Shown here: in pieces, positions 1 to 11,910 of the stretch | Layout of the letters: every line of letters begins with the position of its first letter | Position numbering within the stretch: position 1 is the stretch's first letter | From: Metopolophium dirhodum | Lineage: Eukaryota > Arthropoda > Insecta > Hemiptera > Aphididae | Assembly: GCF_019925205.1 (NCBI RefSeq) | Contig: NC_083567.1 | Coordinates: 25,296,001-25,360,000 of the forward strand | Direction of reading: 5' to 3' | DNA length: 64,000 nucleotides | Notes under the pieces: model-generated | Told to the model about the DNA's origin: nothing | The model's database searches: none | Seen by the model: only the letters and a program-made list of their open reading frames with translations | Translations under genes and position numbers: made by a program

Positions 1-3000
1 TGTCCATAACATCTACTCCTAACTTTTTCGCCAGTTTGTCATATCTATCTGATCTTAACAGTCTAGTACCATCATGAAGTTGAAGATCTCGATCTTGAAT
101 AAGTCTGAAAAACATAAAAGGTGTTTATTACTATTTACTATATTAGAGTTTATGCTTTATAGGTATGATCAGATCAATGAAATTTTAAGATAAATGTTTC
201 ATGTAGGTACAATAAATGTACAATAAAACTAACCTGTGTAAAACAGACAATGTTGACAAATGTAGTCTATGAAGGCCGTCAAGGACGGCTAATTTTCCCT
301 CGATGGCAGCAACCACTAACGGACTATACTTCCAAACGGTGTCGCCGTTTGGTAGTGTGGTTCTTTGTTGGATTAAATCTCTTGCCGTCAAATCCTGTGG
401 GAAAGAAATATAATTAAAAAAAAAAAAATGAATAAAATTGCTTTTGATCCAAACCTGATACAGGGAAACGGTTTCCACGTTGTAGTTAAATGTGCTCGCG
501 AATCTATTCACGATTGCCGTCTTTCCACTGCCTCTTGGTCCAATGATGCATATGTCGGCTGCCGAATGACTGAGCGCGAGATCCGACAGTACAGCGTTTT
601 GATAACCTGTGTCTACAAAATCCGGAAATACTGCAGCGACGTTTATGGAAGTCGCGTTTCCGAACGGGACCTAAGTGTAGTATAATATTATATTATTAAA
701 ATAAGTCAAACGGAATGCGATGTCATCGATGTCATGTAACTCACAGTAAGCGATGTAATATCATTGTCTATTTTGTTGTACCTACCGTAAAACGTTTGGA
801 ATTGTCTAGAACGACTTCGGCCTCGTTCTGGTTGTCCGGTCTTCCAACGGACGCGACATGACGATTGATCGGTTCGTCTCCGTTTTCAGGACAGAAAGAC
901 GACAATATGCCATTAACGGATCGTTTACCGTCCGGGTTCATGAAACTTTCGAATGGATAGAGTCGTTTCAGCACACTATTTGGCGACACGGACGGGTTGT
1001 TGTACTGAAATATGCGGCTGCAGTTTGTATGGAATACACGCGAATCTCAGTGTCAGGTGGTACGACAATAATATAATTTGGGTATGTCAGTATGATGTAT
1101 ATTATGGGTTTGCGACCATTCCCTACTTGGCTACGTCAGATGCATAAATCGTTTATTTTAAATATTTTTGCATTTTTCCGAATAAAATAAGATTTACAGT
1201 CGTATAACTTAAAATACAATGACAAATGTTTATAATATGTGCCTGTTTTAAATTACCAACCATATGTTTACGCAAATAAAATAAACGAAAATTATTCGAA
1301 TAATTATGTTTGAAATTTAGTCGAATAATTTTTTACTCAAATAATGTTTGAAAATTATTCGAAAAATTTGAAAACATTATTATTCAAATATATTTTTACG
1401 CGAATAATTATGAATAAAACATCCGAATAATAATTTATTCGAATAAAATGTTATCTAAATAGTAAATAATCATCTAAATAAGATTTCATTCAAATAACGC
1501 GGCCCTTCTCTGTATAGGGCCATAGGGGCATAACATTTAATTAAAAAGCGAGTATAATTGAATTACCTATACACCGACGGCTAAGGCATAGCTAAAAAAT
1601 ATATTTTGTGTGACGTGTGTCATAACTCATAAATATTGTAAGTAACTAAAATAAATTACAATAAAAATTAAATGTATTAAAAAAATACTGCCTAGTTTGT
1701 TTTTCATCAACACTGGTACAGATGTCTCACCCGCATATGTAGTGGCTCAAAGCCTCAAACGTACAAGTGTACCTATAGGCTACAACATCAAATTTTACGT
1801 TCACAATAATCCATATTTTTACTCAGTTATTTTTAAAATTATAATGAATTAAACTATTGGCTATTATAGGGTGAACACACTGTCCGGTTACTACAGCCGC
1901 TGCGGTAATCGGGATAGTCAGATTGCACTTATTACCTAAAAAGAAATGGTCGAATTGCACTTGGTTTCAAAAAAGGTAATGGTCGAACTGCACTCGTTCA
2001 AAAAAAGGAGTTAAATTTTCAATTATTATTATAATAATAATTGACGATTTAAAAAAAAAATTACTAAAAAAATTATAAAAATTAAAATTTTTTATAATAA
2101 TGACAATAATTATATTTGATGATTTAATATAATATGTATATATAATATTATATTAACATAATGAACAATGGTAATATGGTATGTATAAAACAATCATTTT
2201 TAACTACCCCAATAATTAAAATCATTGTCAGTTCTAAGCCTGTAAGTGGGAAGGGAAATTAGTGAATTATAAACGATTAACCCCTTCAAAGTTCAAATGC
2301 ATGATATTTTTGTCAGAATACCTTTTTTGAGCCCAATTGCGGTTTGATTAAAATAAGTGCAATTTGGCCATACCCGCGGTAATGAACCCCGTCCGGTTCG
2401 ACCGCGACACGTCGAGAGGGCATCTTTAAGGTTTTTATTGATATTTTAAGTACGAAGCAAGTTATGAGCATTTTAAAACTGTGCTTTTCTTGTTCATTTG
2501 GCTCATATAACTTATTTTAAAATTAAAATTAAAAATAGCCTCTGGATGTCCTAGAATCTAGATAATAATAATAATATTATCTATTACCATTGGTTATAAA
2601 TAGGTACTAGTATTTATAATCAATGCTAATATATTTACATTTTATAAAGGGTAAATTGATAATTTACTCATTTTTAAAAAAAATGAGTTAAATGGATTAT
2701 TATCAACGTAATTTTGCTATGTTGTACGTAAGATGGAGCCAACCATGCAGGTATTAAGAGGATATCAGCATTTGTTTTCTCTCTCCGACCCACGCGAAAC
2801 ATAGCAAATGTATGTTTAGCAGAAGGCGCAGACCTACCCTGTGTTATTACTTTTATTATTAGAGTGAATTCACCAATTACCAAACTTTAAACTAAGAACA
2901 TTGCTCATAAAAGCATTTTTAAATTGTAATAATTTACAAGTTCATAACTTACATATATATACGTATGTATCATAAAATAGCCGACGTAGGGACATAGATA

Positions 3001-6000
3001 ATATTGTTAACCTACATTTTGATAATTGTCGTGATAAATACTCTAATATTAAAAGTAATAACACAGGGTTGGTTCTGCTAAATGTTAATTTGTTATGTTG
3101 CGCGTGGGTCAGAGAGAAAAAACAAATAGTGCGCTGACATTATCTTAAGGGATAATATATCAGGGGCGCTGTTGATGCTTAATATTCCTACACTACTGTT
3201 ATTTATTTTATACTCGGAATTATGTGTTTTTACTTACAATTAGTTTGGCGACAACGGGCACGTTTTCTATCGGGAAATCGTGCAAGCCCAATTCGCTGGA
3301 CTCTGGCGACGCCAGAGCGTAGGCGCAGGACAACACATTTTCCAATTTTTCCTTGGGTGCCGTCGGGTACTCGGCAATCAGGTCGTTTAGCATGTTCTAG
3401 ACATTAAATTATAATTTAATTATTACTAATACAAATAAATAATAGAGTCATTAACGATAAATTCATTTCGGGAAACTTTTGAGGTAGGTACTAGACAAGC
3501 CCGCACATAATAGCTTTAGTCACGCTATAAGCATTATACAGGAGTTTGATAGAGGCGATATAAAAATATAAGAACTGCAATTTGGGGGTTGATTACAATG
3601 TTTCGTTTGACGACTTTTTCCACTCTATAATTGTCATTAGTTTAACGGCTTGGGAACATGATTTTTTCAAAAACTTTTTTTTGTTTTGATTGTTTTAACA
3701 TTAGGATATGTAATCACTATTCACAAAGATATAAAACTGTCGATGAAAACATTAAGCCGCACCTTTTTGAGAATATTTTATGAGTTTTCGTATATTATAG
3801 ACTGCAGGAAACTTAGGTAGGTACCTATATTGCATTTTTACTTTAGGTATTTTACTATAATGTATATTAATTTAGAATATTAAAACTTACTTTATAGTTT
3901 AAATATATCTAAAACAAACTAAACCAAAATGTTTATATTAATTGTAAACTTAATTAACATTTCCTCCCTAGACCATAATTAGTGTTCGTATGATGCAGTT
4001 AATACTTATAATAAATATCAATATATTTTGTACAAAACAAATTGAATCGCTTATAAATCATTAGCCACACGATTTAAAATAGTTTTATAAATTTAAAAAT
4101 ATCCTGTTTCCTTACAAAATTTAAAAAAAGTAGCAAAACCCAAATAAGATTCCTATGATTGTTCGAAAACTAAATTTTTATGTAGTTGGATATTTATAAA
4201 AAAAATAACGCTATAGTCATTTTTTTTTGTAATTTTATTCAAAAAATATAAACTGTGAAAACTTGAAACATTCCACTGTATCTTAATTATCATTTTCTAA
4301 TAAAATTTTTCTAAATACCACAAATATATTCACACTGTTCTACGGTATGTTTGTATTGGATTTTTAGCTAATAACAATTATATAATAAATGCAATGTTTT
4401 TGGCAAAAATGTGTTCAAACTACAATATTACTAATAGAAAAAATAAATTACTTTTATTCATTTTAGGAATATAAATAGTGATAAATTAAAATTTAATACA
4501 TTTATAGTGACCTACTCAACGACGAGGTACACTCAACGCTTCTATACAGCAGAGCGACTTCCCCGGTTTTCAAGTTTTTATATTTAAAATTACGCATGTA
4601 ATAAAAATACGAGTATTCGTGAACTAGTGAAAATTAATTGTCTCCTGAATTTATCTGATTTCATTAAAAGTTTAAAAAGTAATTATATTTTAATTAAACC
4701 ATTTTTTGTTTATCTCGTAAATTGTTATTATAATATACCTACACATTTTATTGCAGCACGTCAATTTGAACGACTTTAAAGTTCGAACCTAATACATTTG
4801 GTAACTGGGTTGCATTGTCAATGCTGCCGAATGCAACCATCATCAATAGACATATTATAAAATTAAAAATAGTGAATACTATATTATTAATAACCCAATT
4901 TTTATATTTTTATGCGATTATCATCTCTCGTCATAAACACGTAGGAATAATAATTAAAATAAATGAAAAGAGTTTCAAAGAAATTCCGTCTAATAGCGAA
5001 AATGTCATAACCGATTAACGTAAAAAATAGTTCATAATAATTGAGGTATTTACATGGCATTACACACACACACAAGCATATAATATAATATATAAATAAT
5101 GCATTCAAGATTCAACAGTAAAAAATTACGAACGATTAAAAAAAAACCTAAAATAATGCGGTATACAATTTAATGTGTGCTGTCTTTTATTATTCGTTCT
5201 ACGACTGCGTTGTTTGTGTTTATCGTCACGGAAATTTCTATTTTTTTTTATTCATACCTCTATAAACGTTACCTACGGAGATACCTATATATAATCTACG
5301 TTTATTCGTTTTTGAAAACCGTATAATAATGACACTGTCACATTAAAAAAGAGGCTATGTATATACACCACCCCGCTGCATGCCGGCGACGACCGTAACC
5401 GCGCGATACACGTTTCAAGGAAATATAAAACGAAGGACGACTTAGCCGTGGGCGTCTCTCTTCGAGGGGGTGCATGGGTGGGGAGCACGATGGCGTGTGC
5501 ATGTCTAAGAGTCGTTGGTTTAGCGATGAGGGGGTTGTCATTTACAACACACACACACGCGCACACGAGACGTTTACACAAATGTGTACGGCGATTTTGA
5601 ATTCGGATACAATAATAATAATATAACTTATAAGTGCAGGTTCAGTCGGCGTCCCGGGCGCGCACGAGTCGGAACACTCGCAGAACTCCCGACTACGACT
5701 GCGATTATGAAGACGGCCGACGCGGACCCGTACGAGTTTTTCCGATGGAAATCGTCATGCGGACGACTGGTGGTTCGGACCACGTGGGTGAGCGGCGTAA
5801 GGCACGTCTTGTTGTCCGACGACGACAAATCGCCCGAAAAAGAAAAACGACTGCAGCTCCGGCGGCGGGCGACGCACGTTGACCGGGGGACGCAGAGCTC
5901 GCGGATAGTCGATGACCACAACGACGAAGACTGCAGTGAATACAATTGCAACGACGACGAAAATTACGTGGAACGCGTGTTGCAGTGGTTGCAAAAGCCG

Positions 6001-9000
6001 TCGGTGGAGCTGGATGCCCGCCGGAAACCCATGTCAGCGCCGGGCATCGACACTCGCGGCTGCAGGCGCCCGGCGCTTGTCAAGACCTGTTCGATCCCGG
6101 AACGCCAAAGCCCCAGGTCCGAACATCGGCAGGCAATCGTGATCCACGACGAGAGACCGGCAACGACGACGACGAGGACCTGCGTAAAGAGTCGACACAA
6201 AACCGAATTGCACGTCCACATGCCATCCGTAATGCAGGGTGGTGCAGCCACCACGGCCGATAACGGTAAAATCGCCCACGACTACGAATGTTATTAGCGA
6301 GTCCGGTTTTTCAGAGTGTAATATTTAAGTAGATACCTACACGAAATCTCTTGCAAAAATTATTCGTCTCGACTCATTGTCATAGCTAGGAGGGGCTCCC
6401 CCTCATTGGGGTACGAGTTTTTTTTATCTGTATTATGATGACATGCTTTCTTCGTTTAATAAAAGATTAACAACAAATGTAGACATTTAAATTTCACTGT
6501 CTTACCTGATAGTTACCTTCTAAACTTCTAAAACATGAAATAGTACTAGAATTTCCCTGAACTGGGAAAATTTAGAAGGGGATGCAAAAATCTAAAAAAA
6601 AAAATGTGAGAACCAGAATATTTAAATGTCATAATGTCATATTAATGAGGATATAATTAGAAGGGGTACATATAAATATTTCCTAAAAAGAAGAGGAGCT
6701 CTGCCTACCTCAATTCAAGCACTGAGTAATACCATTGATTATAAATACTAGTATAACCTTATAAATACTAGAATTTATAATCAACGGTAATACCTATGTT
6801 TGATGAAGTTAAACTGGCTTATACAACCATATTATGAAAAGTAGAATTTGAGTTGAGCAAATGAAATAGAAGACAAGCCAAAATAAATGCCTTGCTATAA
6901 TACTATGGTCTCAAATATGTCAAATTATATGTATGTCTTTTAGTATTGAGTAGGTTAGTTTTGTAGTTGATATGATGAGTCAGTAAGACATTTGTTATAA
7001 ATAAATAGTTATGACACACAACAAATTGCCAACAAGAAGAGAACAAATAATTGTAGTTTGTTCATAATTTTATATGTGCCGGATACCGGTAATAGTTAAA
7101 ACTAAAATCGACAAAATTTAAAAATCATTTATAAGTAGATACACCTAGCTATAAAAATATTATATATATATCAGTTTGTATAGTGATCCTGTTAACTTAA
7201 GTATTGTGCATTAATTATGGTGAATGTTTTAATGTAATTTAGAACCTACACTTTAAGACATATTTTTATTATGTTAAGAAAATTTGAATCGTTAAATATT
7301 ATTTAGTGATAATGATAACAAACAAATGTATTCAACCAAATATATATAATTATTAATTATTAATTAATAAACAGCTTGTTTTCATTTCATTATGACGTAT
7401 TTATTTTGAATATATTAGAAGTTATTATTTGATTAGTACGTAATTAAAATATTCTTGAAACGTTATAATCTTTGCAGTTTTTAATGTTATTTGGTTTGAT
7501 TAAACAAATATTTTATTTCTGTTAAACCATAAAATATCTTGAAGTTTAAAGACATATATTCTGAATAAAAAAATTTAACACTCAAATCATAATTTCAAAA
7601 TATTATGTAAAAATGTATTAATTTATTAATGTTAAACTTATATTTTTTTTATGAAATTAAAATTGCTATACTCAGTGGCATAACCAGGTTTATGAAAGGG
7701 AGGGAGCTTAAACACTTCTGTCTATGCCACTAATATTAATACTAATACTCTTGTCTCAAAAATAGAATACATTGGTTCTGCGCACTTTTTTCACCTTCTA
7801 CCCAGGAGCGCAATTTCAATGAAAAAACAGGGCGTGCTGAAGCCCCTCTATTTTTTTTTGTCATATTATCATATGTAGACTTATGCACTTATGTAGACGA
7901 TAAATACAAGCAAATAGCAATTCGAAAACATTGGTCACTAGTATAATTAGTATAAATGGAATTATTTACTATCATTATCAATGATAAAATTATAACAGTG
8001 GCAATAGTGGATTGGGGAAACATAAAGTATTCTGAGTAATATATTTTGTCACACTGCAAATGTATCCAGCAATGCGTTTTTGCCAAATTACTGTACGAAC
8101 GGGTGTTATGGACACCGCTACGGTATTTACAAATAATCTAAATTTAAAATGTTTACTATAATTTTATGTTTTTATTACACGTCTTACGTATTACCCGTCT
8201 ACACTCTACATACACAAACGTTTCATCAAAATATCACTTGATTAGTTTTTTAAATAATAATATTATTTATAAATATAAATAAAAAATAACATAATAAAAA
8301 CTGTTTTTTTTATACATAATGACTATTAAAATGTAAATTAACATGAAAAAAATTTGGGGGTGCTAAGCACACCCAAGCCCCCCCCCCCCAATTTCAAAAA
8401 TGCTTCTACCGGTCACTACTTATGCCACTATGTGGGAGATGCACGTCACCGGACGGAAATAGGTAGCCGCCCAGGGTTTTCTAATATGAGACAGAGTATA
8501 AAATTAATAAACATTATCTTACTGTATAAGATGGTGTCATGATATGTCTAGCTTGAAATCGAGACCGTAGAGGAGGATCTAGTGGAATGCCATTATATGT
8601 AGGAACTGGCAAACCAAGTGCAATAACAAAGAAATCTTCACTGACACGAACCAGATTCCATTTCATCATATGCTCTAGACCATGTTCCTATGTGAATAGG
8701 TACATGCATATTAGTATATTACATTATTTTAATAAAAGTAATCAACAATTTTGTATTTTTACTTGTAACAATTTATCATATGTTTTGGGTGCTACTAAAA
8801 ATCTACCATCTTCTAAATGAATCTCACGGTTTTCAAGTAAGTTGTTTAAAATTGGCAAAACATTACGTTCTGCTTTTTCTATTCCATCAAGAATTAATAC
8901 ATGCCCTTCAATTGCAGCTTTAACAGCACTCTATAAAAATAATTCTATTGTATAAGAATGATTTATGACAAAACTAATGTTAACGACTTAAAATAAAATT

Positions 9001-9879
9001 TACTTGGTTGATGTACTTTGCAGTGCCACCAATAATTTCTCTGCGTTGTTTCAAATCAGCTTCTGTAGTATCTTGAGACAATGAAACAAACTCAACAGAT
9101 TTATTAGTAAGCTCCAAATAAGCTAAAGCTAAACGCCGTCTGAGAGGCCCAGGTTTTCCTATTAAAAACATATCTTGACCAAGAATATCTTTTTGAAGCA
9201 TCCATCTTAAGTGGGACATAGCTTCCTGGTTGCAGGTCATGTTTACTGTGAATAAAATAAAATATTGTTCTGAATTTAATGAATATTATTTAAAATTAAA
9301 ATATTTAATCCACAGTTTCCAAAAAATAGAAATATTTTAAAACTTAGAAATTAACAAGTGAATATTTAAATGAAAACAAATATTAAATAAATTTACAGAA
9401 AATGTATACAAACCACATATAATAATATATTAAAAATATATAATTTTTTAATTACTTACAATATTCAATAGGAACCATTTCAGGAGTTTTTGATGCTTTG
9501 GTAAGTTTTTTTACATCACCAATGGTAATTTTCAAAATACCTAGAATTACATTTATATTATTTAATCAACTATTTAAAAACAAAACAGTAGTTTTTAAAA
9601 TCTTAGATAAATATTTTAAAGTTTATTAAATGTTATAGTATTTTTTTTTAAATATTTTACTTAGAAAAGACTTATAGTAATCAACTTAACAAAAAATACT
9701 GATTTATTATTCATTCGTAATAAAATTAAATAGTTACCTTCATCATCATTTAAATTAGTTCCTTCTCCAGTCCTCTTTCGGTCAGAAGACATAGCTTGAA
9801 TTTGTGTTTGTTTTTTATGAATGAAAAATTGTCTATAACCCACTCTATATTTCCATACATTTGCCAATATCATAGACAT
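1..9879 (-). CDS. VWA8: VWA8, von Willebrand factor A domain-containing protein 8 (N-terminal part, continues off the left edge)
   Basis: Dynein-like AAA+ ATPase of the mitochondrial matrix side (family knowledge). Ten exons join in frame with GT-AG introns (minus strand): 9879-9738, 9540-9460, 9245-9004, 8930-8763, 8687-8523, 3396-3238, 1004-786, 670-455, 394-234, 104-1; about 552 residues are in the window against roughly 1,900 in the family. The N-terminus from the chosen ATG (SMILANVWKYRVGYRQFF) is basic and lacks acidic residues, as expected for a mitochondrial presequence. Exon 3 carries the first AAA module (HLRWMLQKDILGQDMFLIG, a degenerate P-loop GKPGPLRR, DTTEADLKQRREI); exon 4 has a Walker-B-like LILDGIEKAERN. 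Exon 8 has a proper Walker A, GPRGSGKT (residues 436-443), and exon 9 has DLTARDLIQQRTTLPNGDT and LAVLDGLHRLH. An acceptor at 9887-9888 suggests a 5' UTR intron. The 5.1 kb intron (3397-8522) contains a plus-strand gene and repeats. Missing here: the rest of the ATPase and the C-terminal VWA domain. Confidence 0.93.
1310..1495. repeat. AT-rich stretch with reiterated ATTATTCGAATAA-like motifs
   Basis: The motif AATTATTCGAATAA and variants (TCGAATAATT, GAAAATTATTCGA, GAATAATTATG) recur irregularly through about 185 bp in a VWA8 intron. This is a degenerate tandem or palindromic low-complexity repeat, with no gene. Confidence 0.5.
1900..2380. mobile_element. MITE-like element with imperfect inverted ends in a VWA8 intron
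   Basis: The left segment at about 1902-1933 (containing GATTGCACTTATT) is imperfectly inverted at about 2352-2379 (AATAAGTGCAATTTGG, then CCCGCGG). Inside, short segments such as TGGTCGAATTGCACTT recur. No ORF and no secure target duplication. Confidence 0.4.
2583..2630. repeat. Degenerate copy of the short palindromic unit (CATTGATTATAAATACT type)
   Basis: CATTGGTTATAAATAGGTACTAGTATTTATAATCAATG-type foldback with one short insertion in the left half. It is related to the units at 6731-6787 and 38112-38145. Flanks CTATTAC and CTAATAT are similar but not identical. Confidence 0.55.
2767..3135. mobile_element. Foldback element with ~97-bp imperfect inverted arms
   Basis: The left arm (2767-2865) and the reverse complement of the right arm (3040-3135) share TTTGTTTT, TCTCTC, GACCCACGCG, TTTAGCAGAA and CCTGTGTTATTACTTTTA in the same order. 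The spacer is about 175 bp. It lies in a VWA8 intron and has no coding capacity; a MITE is the likeliest reading. Confidence 0.6.
5707..6297 (+). CDS. GC-rich single-exon gene nested in a VWA8 intron, unknown function
   Basis: An uninterrupted 196-residue frame reads from an ATG at 5707 (MKTADADPYEFFRWKSSCG). The frame is open up to an earlier ATG at 5584, but the region before 5707 reads as low-complexity (NNNNI). Codon use is strongly GC-ending (AAG ACG GCC GAC GCG GAC CCG), unlike the AT-rich surroundings and similar to the GC-rich coding exons at 29.6 and 33.6 kb, which argues for real coding. The protein is hydrophilic and charged, with clusters of Arg, Asp and Thr, and no membrane segment or family motif that I recognise. 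A TCAGTC initiator-like site lies at 5642-5647 and AATAAA at 6458-6463, so a short intronless transcript is plausible. It lies in the 5.1 kb intron of VWA8 on the opposite strand. It could be an aphid-specific gene, a retrocopy, or one exon of a longer gene. Confidence 0.55.
   Translation: MKTADADPYEFFRWKSSCGRLVVRTTWVSGVRHVLLSDDDKSPEKEKRLQLRRRATHVDRGTQSSRIVDDHNDEDCSEYNCNDDENYVERVLQWLQKPSVELDARRKPMSAPGIDTRGCRRPALVKTCSIPERQSPRSEHRQAIVIHDERPATTTTRTCVKSRHKTELHVHMPSVMQGGAATTADNGKIAHDYECY
6458..6463 (+). terminator. Polyadenylation signal AATAAA after the nested gene
   Basis: AATAAA lies about 160 bp after the stop codon of the 5707-6297 frame and is the first such hexamer downstream on that strand. 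Chance occurrence is common in AT-rich DNA. Confidence 0.3.
6731..6787. repeat. Short palindromic unit with extended centre, flanked by GTAATAC direct repeats
   Basis: CATTGATTATAAATACTAG at the left is mirrored by CTAGAATTTATAATCAACG at the right, with a short spacer containing TATAACCTTATAAATA. GTAATAC occurs directly on both outer sides, as a target duplication would. Confidence 0.6.
7671..8432. mobile_element. hAT-like composite repeat with AGTGGCATAA ends
   Basis: The left end CAGTGGCATAACCAGG (7675) is inverted as TTATGCCACTA (near 8430), with a further internal TATGCCACTA at about 7730. The interior has G/C runs and the 'gcacacccaagcccc' type sequence. No transposase frame. Ends and nesting are not cleanly resolved, and no target duplication was found. 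Confidence 0.45.
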
Positions 9880-11910
9880 TTAATACCTAAAATTAAAAAT
9901 CTACATTAACACAAGAATCGACTAATATCAAATTATTTAAAAAATGATGGTAAAAGATAATTTATGTAAGCTTTATTAAACTACCTATTAATAATGTGTA
10001 TGTCAATTAACCTTTGCATATCTTAATCATAAACCGGTTGCTATACACACACACATATATATGTAATATTAACCAATAAATTATCTACAATACTGACACA
10101 ATCTCCTATAACTATAATTTAATTATATTGTTCAATTTTAATTTATGCTTTAACCTTATACGTAATATTTTTCGGGTATTTGAAACTAAAGCTACATGAA
10201 TGCAGTAAAGGTTTTACTATTTTTTACATACAAGTGACAACATTAATCAAAATCAGTTTTTTTAAGCAATGTATATTTTTGCATTCTTATTTCTTAGTTA
10301 ATAGTTTATTTGGTAGCCTGAAAAAAATCCAAAAAGCAAATTAGGTATTACTTATAGCTGACTAGGTATCTGTCATACTAGTATATTATCATGTAGGCAG
10401 TTCCATATTTCCATATAAACACTAAACACTATAAACATGTGCCTATAGCGTCAATTTAGTACCTATGTAATATATATGCATTTAAGTATTTGTCTCGTGA
10501 ACAAATTATAATATTTTATCAATGAGTTTTATTTCATTTTACAAAAAAAAAAATAAGAAATTATATGGTTCATAGATAAAAAAATTAATCAACTTGATCA
10601 GTTTGAAACCGTTTTTATGACCATATTTTGGAACTCATATAGGAGCGTTTTAACAACATATCTAAAGAACTTAAAAAAGTAAATAGTGACATTTGACTTG
10701 AGAAAAATATAACTTAATACATTTCATAACATCAATTCTAAATGACAAGATATTTCATATAAATATTACTATACCAATAAATCCAAAAATATAACCAGCT
10801 CTGAATACTATTATACTAATACAATGTATCGGTATAATTTAATAAATTGTTGTGATTATAAGTTTATATCAGTGTATTTTTAATTTCATATATTTCATTA
10901 TTACATTTATAGCTGTTATGGCCCTAACATATTCTTCAATTGTTATTTAAACAATTAATAGCCAATAACCAGAACATGCAAAACTTGTCAAAAAAACTAC
11001 TTAAAAATTAAGTTTGATTTGTTTGATAGATATTACATACTGTTATACATACAATTATTACAATGCAGATTAATTTAATACATCTGGATCTGGTAATTTA
11101 GATAATATATTAGGTATATATGTAGACTAATATACATTTAGATAGTTGTCAAAAATAGTACTGAGTAAACTATGTAATAACTAATGAGTACCTAATGGTT
11201 ATTCTTAACAGAAATAACATTGCATAAAATTAAGTAAAGGGAAGTAAATACACACAAGTTAAGAATGAATTTCGGAATATTTAAAATTAAAATCAATATA
11301 TATTACCGTTGGAACACAGATCTAATCGGTATCAATTGTAATTATTATAATTTTTAATTTCAATTACGTAAATTGTTTTTAATTTATAAGTTTATTAGTC
11401 AACATAGATCAAACATTTAAGAATTTAAAACAAAATAATATTATATTATGATTATTGTAATATTAATTAATAAAATAATCTTAATATATTTGTTATAGTT
11501 TTTAAAACAATAATTATTAATTATTAATTTTTATAAAATATTTTTCATCATTTGACGTAAGAACCAAAACTAAAGTTTCAAGGTGTTTTATTCAATGTTA
11601 TTATTTTATCAACACGTGTAGTGATAGCACCGAAGAACAATAACAAACAAGTTTTTCTCCCACGACAGATTGATATCTCTTTATCAGCCGTATGTAGTAT
11701 CTTTCACGTGTGTTGTGCGTTATTTTTTTGTTTTAATTCTACAATGTTTTGAATTTGAACAGTACAATATTAATTATTATTATATTGACGTCTTAAGGTC
11801 TTAGCCCTTAGACTATATAATTGACTAATACATTTTAATATAATCAAAAAGACAACCAAATAAAATAATTTCCTTGACATTGCTGTGTTCTGACACAACA
11901 CAGCAGCATC
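9880..11910. promoter_or_regulatory. Divergent intergenic region between VWA8 and DIS3
   Basis: About 2 kb separates the two divergent start codons. It is AT-rich and I see no convincing exon beyond a probable 5' UTR acceptor for VWA8 at 9887-9888. Two CACGTG E-box palindromes, at 11613-11618 and 11705-11710, lie 200-300 bp before the DIS3 start. The promoters of both genes must lie here or in UTR introns, but no TATA or initiator could be assigned. Confidence 0.4.

Noticed and set aside
428..685. Plus-strand frame of 85 aa
   Set aside because: It is the complement of VWA8 exon 8, whose minus-strand reading has a Walker A motif and clean splice sites.
858..1147. Overlapping plus-strand frames
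   Set aside because: Shadows of VWA8 exon 7 on the opposite strand.
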